In this document: positions 51,788 to 61,042 of the stretch, piece by piece
Position numbering within the stretch: position 1 is the stretch's first letter
Layout: each line of letters opens with the position of its first letter
Assembly: GCA_964503335.1 (NCBI GenBank)
Contig: CAZCZZ010000007.1
Span: 1 to 64,000 of the forward strand
Source of the DNA: CAZCZZ01 sp964503335
GTDB lineage: Bacteria > Verrucomicrobiota > Kiritimatiellia > CAIVKH01
Direction of reading: 5' to 3'
DNA: 64,000 bases
Made by a program: the position numbers and the translations under genes
The notes under the pieces: model-generated
The model's database searches: none
The model's input: only the letters and a program-made list of their open reading frames with translations
Told to the model about the DNA's origin: nothing

Positions 51788-53845
51788 ATGAAACCGGCGA
51801 ACGAAGCCTCGGTCCCGCGGTTTGGTCAACGCCTCAAGGCCTTGCTGAAGGCCGGTGTTCAACGTGCCGGCCGGCAAGTGCGTCCGACGTATGTTCGCGT
51901 GCCCGCCCGCATTCTTGTCGCCGTCATTGGATTCCTACTCGCGCTGCGTCTGAGCGAAACGCAACTGCTGCAGAAATTTGAGCACCTTGTTTATGACGCA
52001 CGGGTCAAGCTCCTCTCCGCGCAGATTGCGCCGGATCCCGACATCGTGCTCATTGCCATCGACGAGCAAAGTCTCTCGCGGCTGGATCCGCATCTCGGTC
52101 GCTGGCCGTGGCCGCGCGCCGCCTTCGCGACGGTCCTCGACTACTGCAGCGAAGCGAGCGTGATCGCGTTCGACGTCCTCTTCCCGGAGAGCGATCGCAA
52201 GCTCATTGCGAGCGACAAGCTCTTCGTCGAGACCGTGGGCAATCTCGGAAACATCGTGAATGCGATCTACTTCACCGCGTCGGCCCCCCCTGTGAACCGA
52301 TCAACTGGCGACACACGATTCGAATTGTCGCGATCGTTTGACATCCTGACGCCGATTGCGGAAGGAACCGGCAGCGTACGACCGCTGGCCGACCTGCTCG
52401 CAGCCAGCGCGGCTGTCGGTCACGTCAATCCCGCCTACGACAGCGATGGGTCCGTACGGCAACTCCCGATCGTGGCCAGGAATCAAGGCCCGGCTTATCC
52501 GTCGCTGGCTACCGCCGCGTGGCTGCACCACGCAAAGATTGCCCTTGGTTCTATCACGCTGGATGAACAATACAGACTGCACGCGGGTGCCCGGATTCTG
52601 CCTCTGACGGAGCATGGCCTGATGCGGCTTTGTCCCAGTCGCTGGCCGCACCGTGTCTACTCGATAGCTGATATCATCGCCTCGTGGCAGGCCGAGGCAG
52701 CGGGAGAGGAAGTCCTCATTACGCGCGATGCGTTGAGCGGCAAGATGGTCTTTATCGGGTCCTTTGCCACGGGATTGCTGGAAGACAAGAAGGCCACGGC
52801 GCTGTCGCCGGCCACCGCAGGGGTGGAAATCATTGCCACGGCGGCGGACAACCTGATGAATGGACGCTACATCAGCGTTCCGCCTAAGTCGGTGTGGGTC
52901 GCCCTTGTTGCACTGCTTGCGATCCTGCCGGCTGCGCGCACGTTGGGACGACCCCAGTTGATGTTGCCCGGCGCGTTTCTTGCAGGCGTCGCTTACATCG
53001 TGGTTGCAGTGGCGGTGTGCTACTCCAAGACCCTGATGCTTCCCGTGGCCACACCGCTTCTTGCGCTCTTCCTCGTCGCGGGAACGCTATCGTCGCTGAT
53101 GTGGTACGCCGAGGTGAAACAACGCGCGCGGCTGGAAGCGATTGACGAGGCGCGCGAACGCTTCACGGATATGCTGGTGCACGACATGCGCAACCATATC
53201 GGCCCCCTGATGATGGGCGCGCAGCTGATCAAGGCGTATCCCGATGATCCGCAGGCGCAGGTCGATGCGACGAATGCCATCGAATCCTCGGCGCGCCGGC
53301 TGCTTTCCGAGATCAACGCCCTGCTCGATATCCGGCGCATGGAGGAGGGCCATCTCCACATCGAGCGCAGGGAGATGAAGGCGAGCGAGCTCTTCGACTT
53401 CATCCTGAAAGACTACGGCCCCATCGCGACCCGAAGCGGACGGAAGATCGTCTGCACGCTGGAACGCGCTGATGATATCGACTTGCACATCGACGTCGGC
53501 TTGTTCCGTCGCGTCCTGGAGAACCTGGTCTGGAACGCCATCAAGTACGGCAGCGCCAACACAGACATCGAACTCGGTGGTAAACTCGAGAATGGCCGGT
53601 TCGTCGTCATGGTCGGCAATCGCGGAAATCCGCTGTCCCCGGAGAAGAAGAAGCTCCTGTTCCAAGCCTTTCAGACCGGTTCGCAGGTGACCGCGGTGGA
53701 GAACTTCCCGTCGACGGGCATCGGGCTGACTTTCTGCAAGATGGTCATGGAGGAACACGGGGGATCGATTCGTGTGGAATCTCCATGGCCTCAATACGGC
53801 GAAGGTGTCATGATCCTGTTGCAGGTGCCGCCCGCAGCGACTTAA
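51788..53845 (+). CDS. CHASE2-domain histidine kinase
   Basis: 685 residues. An N-terminal helix at about 40-56 leads to a CHASE2 domain (IVLIAIDEQSLSRLDPHLGR, SVIAFDVLFPESDRKL, GKMVFIGSFATGLLEDKKA). Three membrane helices (about 370-440) follow, then a histidine kinase core: phospho-acceptor His in MLVHDMRNHIGPLMMGAQLI, N box NLVWNAIKYGS, and G2 STGIGLTFCKMVMEEHGG. It shares its sensor architecture with the CHASE2 cyclase of the opposite operon but has a phosphotransfer output. It is separated by 37 bp from the PAS kinase gene and 14 bp from the LysM-FecR gene. Confidence 0.92.
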   Translation: MKPANEASVPRFGQRLKALLKAGVQRAGRQVRPTYVRVPARILVAVIGFLLALRLSETQLLQKFEHLVYDARVKLLSAQIAPDPDIVLIAIDEQSLSRLDPHLGRWPWPRAAFATVLDYCSEASVIAFDVLFPESDRKLIASDKLFVETVGNLGNIVNAIYFTASAPPVNRSTGDTRFELSRSFDILTPIAEGTGSVRPLADLLAASAAVGHVNPAYDSDGSVRQLPIVARNQGPAYPSLATAAWLHHAKIALGSITLDEQYRLHAGARILPLTEHGLMRLCPSRWPHRVYSIADIIASWQAEAAGEEVLITRDALSGKMVFIGSFATGLLEDKKATALSPATAGVEIIATAADNLMNGRYISVPPKSVWVALVALLAILPAARTLGRPQLMLPGAFLAGVAYIVVAVAVCYSKTLMLPVATPLLALFLVAGTLSSLMWYAEVKQRARLEAIDEARERFTDMLVHDMRNHIGPLMMGAQLIKAYPDDPQAQVDATNAIESSARRLLSEINALLDIRRMEEGHLHIERREMKASELFDFILKDYGPIATRSGRKIVCTLERADDIDLHIDVGLFRRVLENLVWNAIKYGSANTDIELGGKLENGRFVVMVGNRGNPLSPEKKKLLFQAFQTGSQVTAVENFPSTGIGLTFCKMVMEEHGGSIRVESPWPQYGEGVMILLQVPPAAT

Positions 53846-53859
53846 CGGAGGCGTTCGAC

Positions 53860-55740
53860 ATGTACGTCACAAACGCGATGAGATGCCGGCCACTGATGAT
53901 GGCGCTGCTTTTCCTGTCGCTCCATTTCACGGCGCAGGGGCAATCCGACGCCGAGAAGCGAACGCTTGTTTACACCCTGCAGAAGGGAGAGGGCATCGCT
54001 GACGTGGCTGAGCGCTTTCTGGGCGACGCCAGCCTTGCGACGGAACTGCTCAACTTGAACCGGATTGCCAATCCCGCAGCGCTCGTCCCCGGCATGCTGA
54101 TCGCGCTCCCTGGTGAAGAGCGCGAGAAAGCGCTGGCCGCTCTAGATGAAGCCGTGAACGCCTTGACAGCGGCCACGACGAACGGGGCCCCCGAATTTGC
54201 GAAGATGGAGCTGGACCGCGCCACGGCATCGTTTCTCCACGCCGAGCAGTCCTTCAATGAAGCCGCGTATGACAAGGCCAACTCCCTGGCCCGGGTCGCC
54301 GTGGAAGCAGCGCGTCTCGCGTCGGCCCTTGCCGACAAGAGGGCAGCCAGTCATCCGGAAGCGGTGGTGAAGTCCGTGTATGGCCGTGTCGAAGCCTCGC
54401 GCGATGGCGATACGTGGGAGACCGTCGCCGCGGGAAGGAAACTGGCCGCAAACGACTCCGTGCGCACGGGCGACAAGTCCCGCGCCGAAATCCGGCTCCC
54501 TGAAGGCAGCATTATCTCGATCACGGAAAACTCGCACATCCGGCTCGACGAACTTTTCGAAGACCTTCGTCAGGGACGGACGCGCATGATGATGCGCCTG
54601 CTCATGGGCGACATCATGGGTCGCATTACTCCTAAGAAGACGCCCGACTCGAAGTTTGAACTCAAGGTTCGTGATTCAGCCGTCGCCATTCGCGGAACGG
54701 TCTTGCGCGTCGGTGCAGATGAAGACGAGAAGACGCGAATCATGCTGGACGAGGGCGAGGTAAGCGCCACGGCCAAGCGAAAGGCTGTGAAAATCGAAGA
54801 AGGCATGGGCTTAACGATCAAGAGAGGCCAGACGCCCGGCACCCCGGTGCCGCTTCTGCCGGCACCTGCCATGACGAAGGACTGGGGAAGCACCGTGGGC
54901 ACAGCGGATCAGACGGTGCTACTCGACTGGAGATCGACGGGAGAAGCTCGCGAAGAGGCCTTCCGGGTTGAGGTGGCAGGCGACGAAGCATTCCAGAAGA
55001 TCCTCATCAACGAACGAACGCGGGATCCGAGCTGGACCACGGTGGCGTTAAAGGACGGAAACTACTTCTGGCGCGTATGCGCCATCGACGGTCAAGGCCT
55101 AGAGGGCACCTGGAGCAAGCCCGCGGCATTCTCGGTGGCACGGAATCTCGAAATCAAAACAGAAGTGGCCGGCCATTTGCACACGGCGAACGGTGTTACC
55201 TATGCCTTGCCCGGCGTCAGCATCGTCGCGACACCGGCTCGCGATGACACCAGCGTGGAACACCTGGAAGCCAGCGTGAATCGCGCGGCGTTCGCGGCCA
55301 TGGATGAGGGCACGCTCGTCCTGCGTGATGCGGGAACCTATCTCGTGGATGTGCGGGGCGTCGGTGCGGATGGCGAGACGGGTCCTTGGAAACAGACCCG
55401 CGTAACCGTCGATGGCGAGCCCCCGCTTGTTTCCGTCCGGTCCAGCGTCGATCCGGGCAAGGGCAAACTCACCGTCGAACTGGACGCCAGGGATGACGCG
55501 GGCGTCGCCGTGACCCGCTATGATGTTGTGCGCAAGGGAATGCCGGTGCTGCAGAAGTTTGTCGCGCGTGATGTGAGGATGTTGGATAGCCGTCAACTCT
55601 ACGCGCACTACGCAAACCCCATCGTGCTCGATTGGCCGGGCGAGTATGAAGTCCATGTCCGCGCCGCGGACATCCTGGGCAACACAACGGACTTCCTTGT
55701 CTACAAGGTCGCGGCCGACGGGTCCATTCGCGCACCTTGA
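53860..55740 (+). CDS. LysM-FecR periplasmic protein with Ig/FnIII-like C-terminus
   Basis: 626 residues. Signal peptide to about residue 27 (LFLSLHFTAQGQS). A LysM peptidoglycan-binding motif at about 37-88 (YTLQKGEGIADVAERFLGDA, PGMLIALPGE) is followed by a helical spacer, then a FecR domain at about 175-300 (KLAANDSVRTGDKSRAEIRL and SKFELKVRDSAVAIRGTVLR). The C-terminal half is beta-rich with FnIII-like segments (FRVEVAGDEAFQKILIN, YFWRVCAIDGQGLEGTWS) and a final Ig-like part (GEYEVHVRAADILGNTTDF). It likely anchors to peptidoglycan and may be the partner or ligand of the CHASE2 kinase encoded before it. GGAGG precedes the ATG at 53860. Confidence 0.85.
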   Translation: MYVTNAMRCRPLMMALLFLSLHFTAQGQSDAEKRTLVYTLQKGEGIADVAERFLGDASLATELLNLNRIANPAALVPGMLIALPGEEREKALAALDEAVNALTAATTNGAPEFAKMELDRATASFLHAEQSFNEAAYDKANSLARVAVEAARLASALADKRAASHPEAVVKSVYGRVEASRDGDTWETVAAGRKLAANDSVRTGDKSRAEIRLPEGSIISITENSHIRLDELFEDLRQGRTRMMMRLLMGDIMGRITPKKTPDSKFELKVRDSAVAIRGTVLRVGADEDEKTRIMLDEGEVSATAKRKAVKIEEGMGLTIKRGQTPGTPVPLLPAPAMTKDWGSTVGTADQTVLLDWRSTGEAREEAFRVEVAGDEAFQKILINERTRDPSWTTVALKDGNYFWRVCAIDGQGLEGTWSKPAAFSVARNLEIKTEVAGHLHTANGVTYALPGVSIVATPARDDTSVEHLEASVNRAAFAAMDEGTLVLRDAGTYLVDVRGVGADGETGPWKQTRVTVDGEPPLVSVRSSVDPGKGKLTVELDARDDAGVAVTRYDVVRKGMPVLQKFVARDVRMLDSRQLYAHYANPIVLDWPGEYEVHVRAADILGNTTDFLVYKVAADGSIRAP

Positions 55741-55795
55741 ATACACCGCGAGTTGCGTATCCACATTCCCGCGGAACATGGTATGAAGCGGTGTC

Positions 55796-57220
55796 ATGTT
55801 TACGAAGGGACAGCTTCTCGAAATCGATATCACCGACCAGGCGGAAGGGCACAAGTGCTTCGGCCGCATGCCGGATGGTTTGGCGGTGTTCGTTGAAGGC
55901 CTCGCGGCGGTAGGCGACCGCGTCACCGCGAGCATCTTTAAGATCAAGAAGAACTACCTGGAGGCCCGCCTCGTCAGCGTGCTTACACCCTCGGCTGCCC
56001 GCGTGCAGCCCGCATGCACCCACTTCGGTTCCTGCGGTGGCTGCAAGTGGCAGCACCTTTCCTATCCCGAACAGCTTCGCATCAAACGCAAGATGGTCGC
56101 AGACGCCCTGGTTCACATCGGTGGTTTCGCGGATGTTCGTGTCGACGAGGCGATCGGATCACCACGTCCGTATGCGTATCGCAACAAAGTCGAATTCTCA
56201 TTTGGAAGGAAACGGTACCTGCTGCCCGACGAAATGAAGTCCGACGCCGCTACCTTCCGGAAGCCCGTTGATTTCGCGGTCGGCTTCCATGCGCCGGGCA
56301 TGTTCGACAAGGTGGTGGATGTCGATCAGTGCCACATCGCCACCGACGAGATGAACACCGTGCTTCGCGTGAGCAAGGCGTTCGCGGTCGAGCGAGGGAT
56401 CGCGGCGTACAACACCGACACCGGCGAAGGCTTGCTGCGACATCTCGTGGTCCGGCACGCGCATTTCACCAAGCAGTTGATGGTGAATGTCGTGACATCG
56501 CGGCATGAACCCGACTTGATGGCTGCGCTTCTCGGTCGACTCCAAGAAGCGCTCGGCGACAAGCTGACGACGTTCATCAATGGATTGACGGCCAGGCGCA
56601 GCGATGTGGCCTACTCCGATGACCAGGTCGTCATGCTCGGGCGTGGCATCATTGTGGAACAGCTCGGCCGGTGGCACTTTGACATCTCGCCCAATTCGTT
56701 CTTCCAGACCAACTCGGAGCAGGCGCTGTGCCTGTATGAGACGACGCGAAAGGCGGCCGGATTGTCGGGCCGCGAGGTCGTTTACGATTTGTACTGCGGC
56801 ACGGGATCGATCGGCATCTTCGTTTCTGTTGCGTGCAGCCGTGTGGTCGGCTTCGAGCAGGAAGTCAGTTCGGTGCGGGATGCGACGGCCAATGCGAAGG
56901 CAAACGGCGTGTCCAACGCCGAGTTCGTGCAGGTGGACTTGAAGCACTTTGACGCAGCTCGAGAAGGACGGCCGCTTCCCGACGTGGTTATCACGGACCC
57001 TCCAAGGGCCGGCATGCACGCCGACACGGTCAAAGCCCTGCTGCGCGTGAATCCGCGACGCATCGTTTATGTGAGCTGCAATCCGGCGAGCCTGGCACGC
57101 GACGCCAAGCTGTTGTGCGAATCCGGGGCGTATCGACTCGAAGAGGTGCAGCCCGTGGATCTCTTCCCGCACACCTACCACATCGAATCGGTCGCACGGC
57201 TGGAACGGGTGGACGGGTAG
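55796..57220 (+). CDS. 23S rRNA (uracil-C5)-methyltransferase, RlmD/RumA family
   Basis: 474 residues. An N-terminal TRAM domain (about 1-60), then the iron-sulfur cluster cysteines in CTHFGSCGGCKWQHLSYPEQ, with the fourth cysteine after the TRAM region not obvious by eye. The SAM-binding motif is VVYDLYCGTGSIGIF, followed by DVVITDPPRAGMH, and the catalytic nucleophile is in IVYVSCNPASLARD. It forms m5U in rRNA; RlmC, RlmD and RlmCD cannot be told apart here. Its start lies 8 nt after a TATGAA. The stop TAG is the first codon of a hairpin repeat. Confidence 0.9.
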   Translation: MFTKGQLLEIDITDQAEGHKCFGRMPDGLAVFVEGLAAVGDRVTASIFKIKKNYLEARLVSVLTPSAARVQPACTHFGSCGGCKWQHLSYPEQLRIKRKMVADALVHIGGFADVRVDEAIGSPRPYAYRNKVEFSFGRKRYLLPDEMKSDAATFRKPVDFAVGFHAPGMFDKVVDVDQCHIATDEMNTVLRVSKAFAVERGIAAYNTDTGEGLLRHLVVRHAHFTKQLMVNVVTSRHEPDLMAALLGRLQEALGDKLTTFINGLTARRSDVAYSDDQVVMLGRGIIVEQLGRWHFDISPNSFFQTNSEQALCLYETTRKAAGLSGREVVYDLYCGTGSIGIFVSVACSRVVGFEQEVSSVRDATANAKANGVSNAEFVQVDLKHFDAAREGRPLPDVVITDPPRAGMHADTVKALLRVNPRRIVYVSCNPASLARDAKLLCESGAYRLEEVQPVDLFPHTYHIESVARLERVDG

Positions 57221-57288
57221 GGTCGGGACTCCGCTCCCGACCGCTTGTTCTGCGGGAAGTCGGACGGCACGGAGTGCCGTCCCTACCT
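57218..57288. repeat. Two hairpin repeats between convergent genes
   Basis: GGTCGGGACTCCGCTCCCGACC (22 nt as two 8-bp arms, about 57220-57241) starts at the methyltransferase stop. A second, GACGGCAC-GGA-GTGCCGTC followed by CCTACC (about 57263-57286), supplies the TAG stop of the glycosyltransferase on the minus strand. A close relative lies at 61931-61960. Confidence 0.8.
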
Positions 57289-58404
57289 CTGAGCAACTTC
57301 CGTCAGCACTTGCAACGTGCGGTCGACGTTTTGCTCAAGACTGAAGTCGGCGACGGACGCCGAGATGGCTTCCGGGGCAACGGAGCGACCGATCTTCGCC
57401 GCGTCGAGCAAGGCGACGCGCAGTTCATCGATCGCATCCGGCCGACCGGCGACGCTACCGTTCACTCCCGGCACGATGAGCTCGTGGACCCCTGCGAATC
57501 GCGTCGCGACCAGCGGCGTGCCGCAGGCCATGGCTTCAAGTCCGACAAAGCCGAATGAGTCGAACCATGTCGGCAATGCCACGATCTCCGCCGCTTGGTA
57601 GCACGCGACGATGTCGTCGGTGGGTTCCACAAAGTGCGTTCGTCGTTCCATGTCGTCCATGCGGCGCGCGATGCATTTCCATGGCTCGGCACGATCGCGA
57701 CCGATGACGACGAGTTGCATGTCCGGGACACCCGACACGGCCTCCATCAACTCGCGGAGTCCTTTGCGGTGGAATCCGCTTCCCACGAAGAGCGTCACAG
57801 GCACATCCGGCGAGAGGTTCCATCCGGCACGAACGCGCGACCGGTTCGCCGTGCGATTCGCGGTCGAGAATCGAACCAGATCGATCCCGTTGTGGATGAT
57901 TTCAAGTCGTCCATTCCACGCCGGGTAATAGGCGCGGATATCTTCAGCCACCATTTTCGAATTCGCGATGATGACGCGGGTGTTGGTGACACAGGCGAGC
58001 TCGAGGCGGAGCAGGGTTCGCTGAGCGGGGCTGATCCAATTCAAGGCGGAGCGAAGGGGCGATTCGAACGTGCGGCGCCGGTCGAGCCAGACCTGGTGCA
58101 CGCCCTCGCCGGCCCGCCAGACATCCTGCTTCTCTGTGCGGTCCAGACTCATGACGACATCGAAAGGATTTGCGGTCACGAAGTCGGCCACGCGTTTGGA
58201 GAAGCTGGAGAAGCGCGCGCCGCGCGTCACCGTGATTGCGCCGAGGGCGTGAACCTGAAACGCGCTCGCGGCATCCTCTGGCCATGCCGTTGTGATGAGG
58301 TGCGGCTCGTGCCCGCGTTCAGAGCACGCCGCCATCAGGCGGGCGAGATAGCCTTCCCCGCCGCCATGGGGCACGTGCTTGAATTTGACGAAGGCGATTT
58401 TCAT
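57283..58404 (-). CDS. Glycosyltransferase family 4, WaaG-like
   Basis: 373 residues from MKIAFVKFKHVPHGGGEGYL, the Gly loop of GT-B acceptor domains. VVMSLDRTEKQDVWRAGEGV and LVRFSTANRT resemble the LPS core glucosyltransferase WaaG/RfaG. The donor domain has VTLFVGSGFHRKGLRELMEA and ALPTWFDSFGFVGLEAMACG with the E-x7-E motif. It may add a sugar to lipopolysaccharide core. The frame extends 14 codons further upstream without support. The stop is embedded in a repeat. It lies 94 bp past the mscL stop, beyond the mscL terminator. Confidence 0.85.
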   Translation of the reverse strand: MKIAFVKFKHVPHGGGEGYLARLMAACSERGHEPHLITTAWPEDAASAFQVHALGAITVTRGARFSSFSKRVADFVTANPFDVVMSLDRTEKQDVWRAGEGVHQVWLDRRRTFESPLRSALNWISPAQRTLLRLELACVTNTRVIIANSKMVAEDIRAYYPAWNGRLEIIHNGIDLVRFSTANRTANRSRVRAGWNLSPDVPVTLFVGSGFHRKGLRELMEAVSGVPDMQLVVIGRDRAEPWKCIARRMDDMERRTHFVEPTDDIVACYQAAEIVALPTWFDSFGFVGLEAMACGTPLVATRFAGVHELIVPGVNGSVAGRPDAIDELRVALLDAAKIGRSVAPEAISASVADFSLEQNVDRTLQVLTEVAQR

Positions 58405-58443
58405 CGATCCACGCAGGATGCTGGCGTTTGGGCGCGGAACCGT

Positions 58444-58477
58444 CAAAAAGAAAGGCCCGCCTTGTGAGCGGGCCTTT
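58444..58477 (-). terminator. Rho-independent terminator of mscL
   Basis: Minus strand: stem AAAGGCCCGC/GCGGGCCTTT (58451-58460 and 58468-58477) with a 7-nt loop, then a T-rich run CTTTTT (58444-58450). It lies 22 bp past the mscL stop. Confidence 0.92.
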
Positions 58478-58498
58478 CATCAATCCTTTGCGGAAGAT

Positions 58499-58915
58499 TT
58501 ACTTCTTCAGCAGGTCACGGATCTCCGTGAGTAGGACCACATCCGCAGGAGGTGCCGCGGGTGCAGCCGGCGCTGCGGCCTGCTTCTTCTTCAACTTGTT
58601 CATGGCCTTGATGACCATGAAGAGGGCGAAGGCGACAATCGTGAAGTCGATCACGGTGTTGATGAATAGGCCATAGTTTAGCGACACGGCCGGAGTTGTG
58701 ACAACGCCTGCGGCATCGACGACCGCCTGCTTGAGCACGACCACCTTGTCCTTGAAGTCGATACCGCCGAGGACGACGCCGAGAGGCGGCATCAGGATAT
58801 CGTTCACGAGCGACGTGGTGATTTTGCCGAAAGCTCCACCGATGATAACGCCAACGGCCATATCTACGACGTTGCCGCGCATGGCGAAGTCTTTGAACTC
58901 TTGAAGCATGGACAT
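58499..58915 (-). CDS. mscL: Large-conductance mechanosensitive channel
   Basis: 138 residues. MSMLQEFKDFAMRGNVVDMA and VGVIIGGAFGKITTSLVNDI form the N-terminal helix and TM1 with the gate; FINTVIDFTIVAFALFMVIK is TM2, and MNKLKKKQ starts the cytoplasmic helix with an Ala/Pro linker before a C-terminal bundle ending LLTEIRDLLKK. It opens under membrane tension to release solutes on hypo-osmotic shock. AAGGGG lies 9 nt before the ATG. A strong terminator follows. Confidence 0.96.
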   Translation of the reverse strand: MSMLQEFKDFAMRGNVVDMAVGVIIGGAFGKITTSLVNDILMPPLGVVLGGIDFKDKVVVLKQAVVDAAGVVTTPAVSLNYGLFINTVIDFTIVAFALFMVIKAMNKLKKKQAAAPAAPAAPPADVVLLTEIRDLLKK

Positions 58916-58979
58916 GTTTGATTTCCCCTTTTGGTTGAAAGGCCGCAAGATAGAGCAATAACGGATTAGATCAACACCT

Positions 58980-59606
58980 ATGTCGAAGCAGGAAAGAGCC
59001 AAAATCATTCGCAAAGAGCTTGAAAACCTCTATCCCGTGGTGCGTCCGCCCCTCGTGTATAGCGATCCGTACACCTTGCTGATATCCGTCCTGCTCTCGG
59101 CGCAATGCACCGATGCCCGCGTGAATCTCGTCACGCCCCATCTCTTCGCGAAGGCGAAAACACCGGCCGACATGGTGAAGCTGAGCGTGGCGGAAATCCG
59201 GTCGATCATCCGCCCCTGCGGCCTGTCGCCCACCAAGGCCAAAGCCATTCACGCGTTGTCAGGCCTGCTGCTTAAGCACCATGGCGGACAAGTCCCCCGG
59301 ACCTTTGCAGCGCTGGAGGAACTTCCGGGCGTCGGCCACAAGACCGCTTCCGTCGTCATGAGCCAGGCCTTCGGAGAACCCGCCTTCCCGGTCGACACGC
59401 ACATCCACCGCCTCGCAAAGCGGTGGAAACTCACGCGGGGCAAGAACGTGGTCGAAACCGAGCGCGACCTGAAGAAGCTCTTCCCGCGCGCCCTGTGGAA
59501 CAAACTCCACCTCCAAATCATCTTCTACGGCCGCGCGCATTGCAGCGCGCGCGGGTGCAATGGGAAGACGTGCCCGATCTGCGCGAAGCTGAACTCAAGG
59601 CGGTAG
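58980..59606 (+). CDS. nth: Endonuclease III with unusual cysteine spacing
   Basis: 208 residues. A DNA glycosylase/AP lyase that removes oxidised pyrimidines. The helix-hairpin-helix is LEELPGVGHKTASVVMSQAF, with the catalytic Lys in GHKTA and the Asp in FPVDTHIHRLAKR. The C-terminal iron-sulfur site reads CSARGCNGKTCPIC, i.e. C-x4-C-x4-C-x2-C, not the classical C-x6-C-x2-C-x5-C. It is divergent from mscL with 64 bp between starts. The stop is TAGGG, like the starts of some repeats in the window. Confidence 0.92.
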   Translation: MSKQERAKIIRKELENLYPVVRPPLVYSDPYTLLISVLLSAQCTDARVNLVTPHLFAKAKTPADMVKLSVAEIRSIIRPCGLSPTKAKAIHALSGLLLKHHGGQVPRTFAALEELPGVGHKTASVVMSQAFGEPAFPVDTHIHRLAKRWKLTRGKNVVETERDLKKLFPRALWNKLHLQIIFYGRAHCSARGCNGKTCPICAKLNSRR

Positions 59607-59782
59607 GGCTGAAGCAGAGTCCCGAAAGATTGTTTGCCCACGGAATACACGGATACCGAGGGAAATCCGGATCGAAAGAAGTTGCGGGTTCAAGATCGGA
59701 AATCAAAATCGGTCATTTGCCAACGCGCTGCAGCACGTCGGATGGATGTTTCGGCGTTTCACGGTCCGGAAAATGAGGACGA
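59607..59782. other. Gap with repeat fragments between convergent genes
   Basis: 176 bp. Contains CACGGAATACACGGATAC and GATCGGAAATCAAAATCG, which look like worn copies of the dispersed repeat families. No gene seen. Confidence 0.4.
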
Positions 59783-60964
59783 TCAACCTGCGGCAGAAAA
59801 AGCGGCGCAGGCATCGGCCACGATCGACACGGCTTCGCGGATGTGTGTGGTTGTGATGGTCAGGGGGGGGACGAAGCGGATGACGGTTTCGTGGGTGGCG
59901 ATGGTGATGAGGCCGCGGGCCAGCATGAGTTTTTCGAGTTCTTTTGCGGGGCGATCGAGGACCAGGCCGACCATGAGGCCGCGGCCGCGGACTTCCTTCA
60001 CGAAGGGGAACTGAGCGGTGGCGGCCCTGAGGTCGTGCATGAATTGTTCGCCGAGGCAGGCCGCGTTGGCCAATGCTTCTTCATCCTCGAGGATGTTCAG
60101 GACCTCAAGCGCCGCAGCACACGCGAGCGGGTTGCCGCCGAAGGTCGTGGCGTGGTTGCCGGGTTGGAAGATGTCGGCGATCTTCGGCGATACCACGAAG
60201 GCTCCGATCGGGAAGCCGCCGCCGAGTCCCTTGGCCAGCGAGAAGCCGTCGGGCTTGATGCCGTAGCCTTGGAATCCGAACCAATTTCCTGTGCGACCCA
60301 TGCCGCACTGGACTTCGTCGCAGATGAGCAGGATATCGCGTTCATCGCAGAGGGCGCGAAGGCCCTTCATGAACTCAGGGGTCGCGGGAAGGACACCGCC
60401 TTCGCCTTGCACGGCTTCGACGAAGATCGCGACGGTCTTTTCGTTCACGAGGGCGCGGACGGAATCGAGGTTGTTGAAGTCGGCGTAGAGGAATCCCGCG
60501 GGCAGTGGATCGAATCCCTTCTGGTACTTCGGCTGACCCGTCGCGGTGATCGCGGCGAGGGTGCGTCCGTGAAACGAATTCCGCATGGAGATGATCTCAA
60601 ACTTGCCGCGGGTGTGACCCCAAAGCCGCGCGAGCTTGATCAGGCCCTCGTTGGCTTCCGCACCTGAATTGCAGAAAAAGGCGCGGCCGCCGCCGAACAG
60701 GTTCACCAGACGTTCCGCAAGGCGCGGCTGGTTCTCGTTGTAGAAGAGGTTTGAGACGTGCATCAGCTTCGCCGCCTGGTCGCTGATCGCTTTCACGAGG
60801 CGCGGGTGACAGTGACCGACGCTGATCACGGCGATGCCGGCGAGGAAATCGAGGTAGCGCTGGCCCTTGTCATCCCAGACGTAGGGCCCTTCACCGCGAA
60901 CGAGGACGAGGCCCGGGGCGTAGGTGTTGACGACGAATTGCTTGTGAAGGGAGGGGAGATCCAT
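59783..60964 (-). CDS. argD: Acetylornithine aminotransferase
   Basis: 393 residues, PLP enzyme of the class III (omega) group. PLP lysine in DGFSLAKGLGGGFPIGA; other motifs are FFCNSGAEANEGLIKLAR, SMRNSFHGRTLAAITATGQ, LICDEVQCGMGRTGNWFG and NHATTFGGNPLACAAAL. It makes N-acetylornithine from the semialdehyde using glutamate. Third arginine gene after argJ and argB on the minus strand. A palindromic repeat separates it from argB by 75 bp. Confidence 0.95.
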   Translation of the reverse strand: MDLPSLHKQFVVNTYAPGLVLVRGEGPYVWDDKGQRYLDFLAGIAVISVGHCHPRLVKAISDQAAKLMHVSNLFYNENQPRLAERLVNLFGGGRAFFCNSGAEANEGLIKLARLWGHTRGKFEIISMRNSFHGRTLAAITATGQPKYQKGFDPLPAGFLYADFNNLDSVRALVNEKTVAIFVEAVQGEGGVLPATPEFMKGLRALCDERDILLICDEVQCGMGRTGNWFGFQGYGIKPDGFSLAKGLGGGFPIGAFVVSPKIADIFQPGNHATTFGGNPLACAAALEVLNILEDEEALANAACLGEQFMHDLRAATAQFPFVKEVRGRGLMVGLVLDRPAKELEKLMLARGLITIATHETVIRFVPPLTITTTHIREAVSIVADACAAFSAAG

Positions 60965-60972
60965 GGGTGGGC

Positions 60973-61042
60973 AGAGATTTGAATTGTGAGATGCGAGATT
61001 CGAAAGTCGGATTACAGATTACGGGTCACAGGTCACGGATCA
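60973..61042. repeat. Palindromic repeat at the argB 3' end
   Basis: Contains GAGATTTGAATTGTGAGATG and GCGAGATTCGAAAG, then ATTACAGATTACGG and GTCACAGGTCACGGATCAC. It is related to the copies at 7315-7381 and inside rlmN, and its right end includes the argB stop codon (minus strand). Confidence 0.7.
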
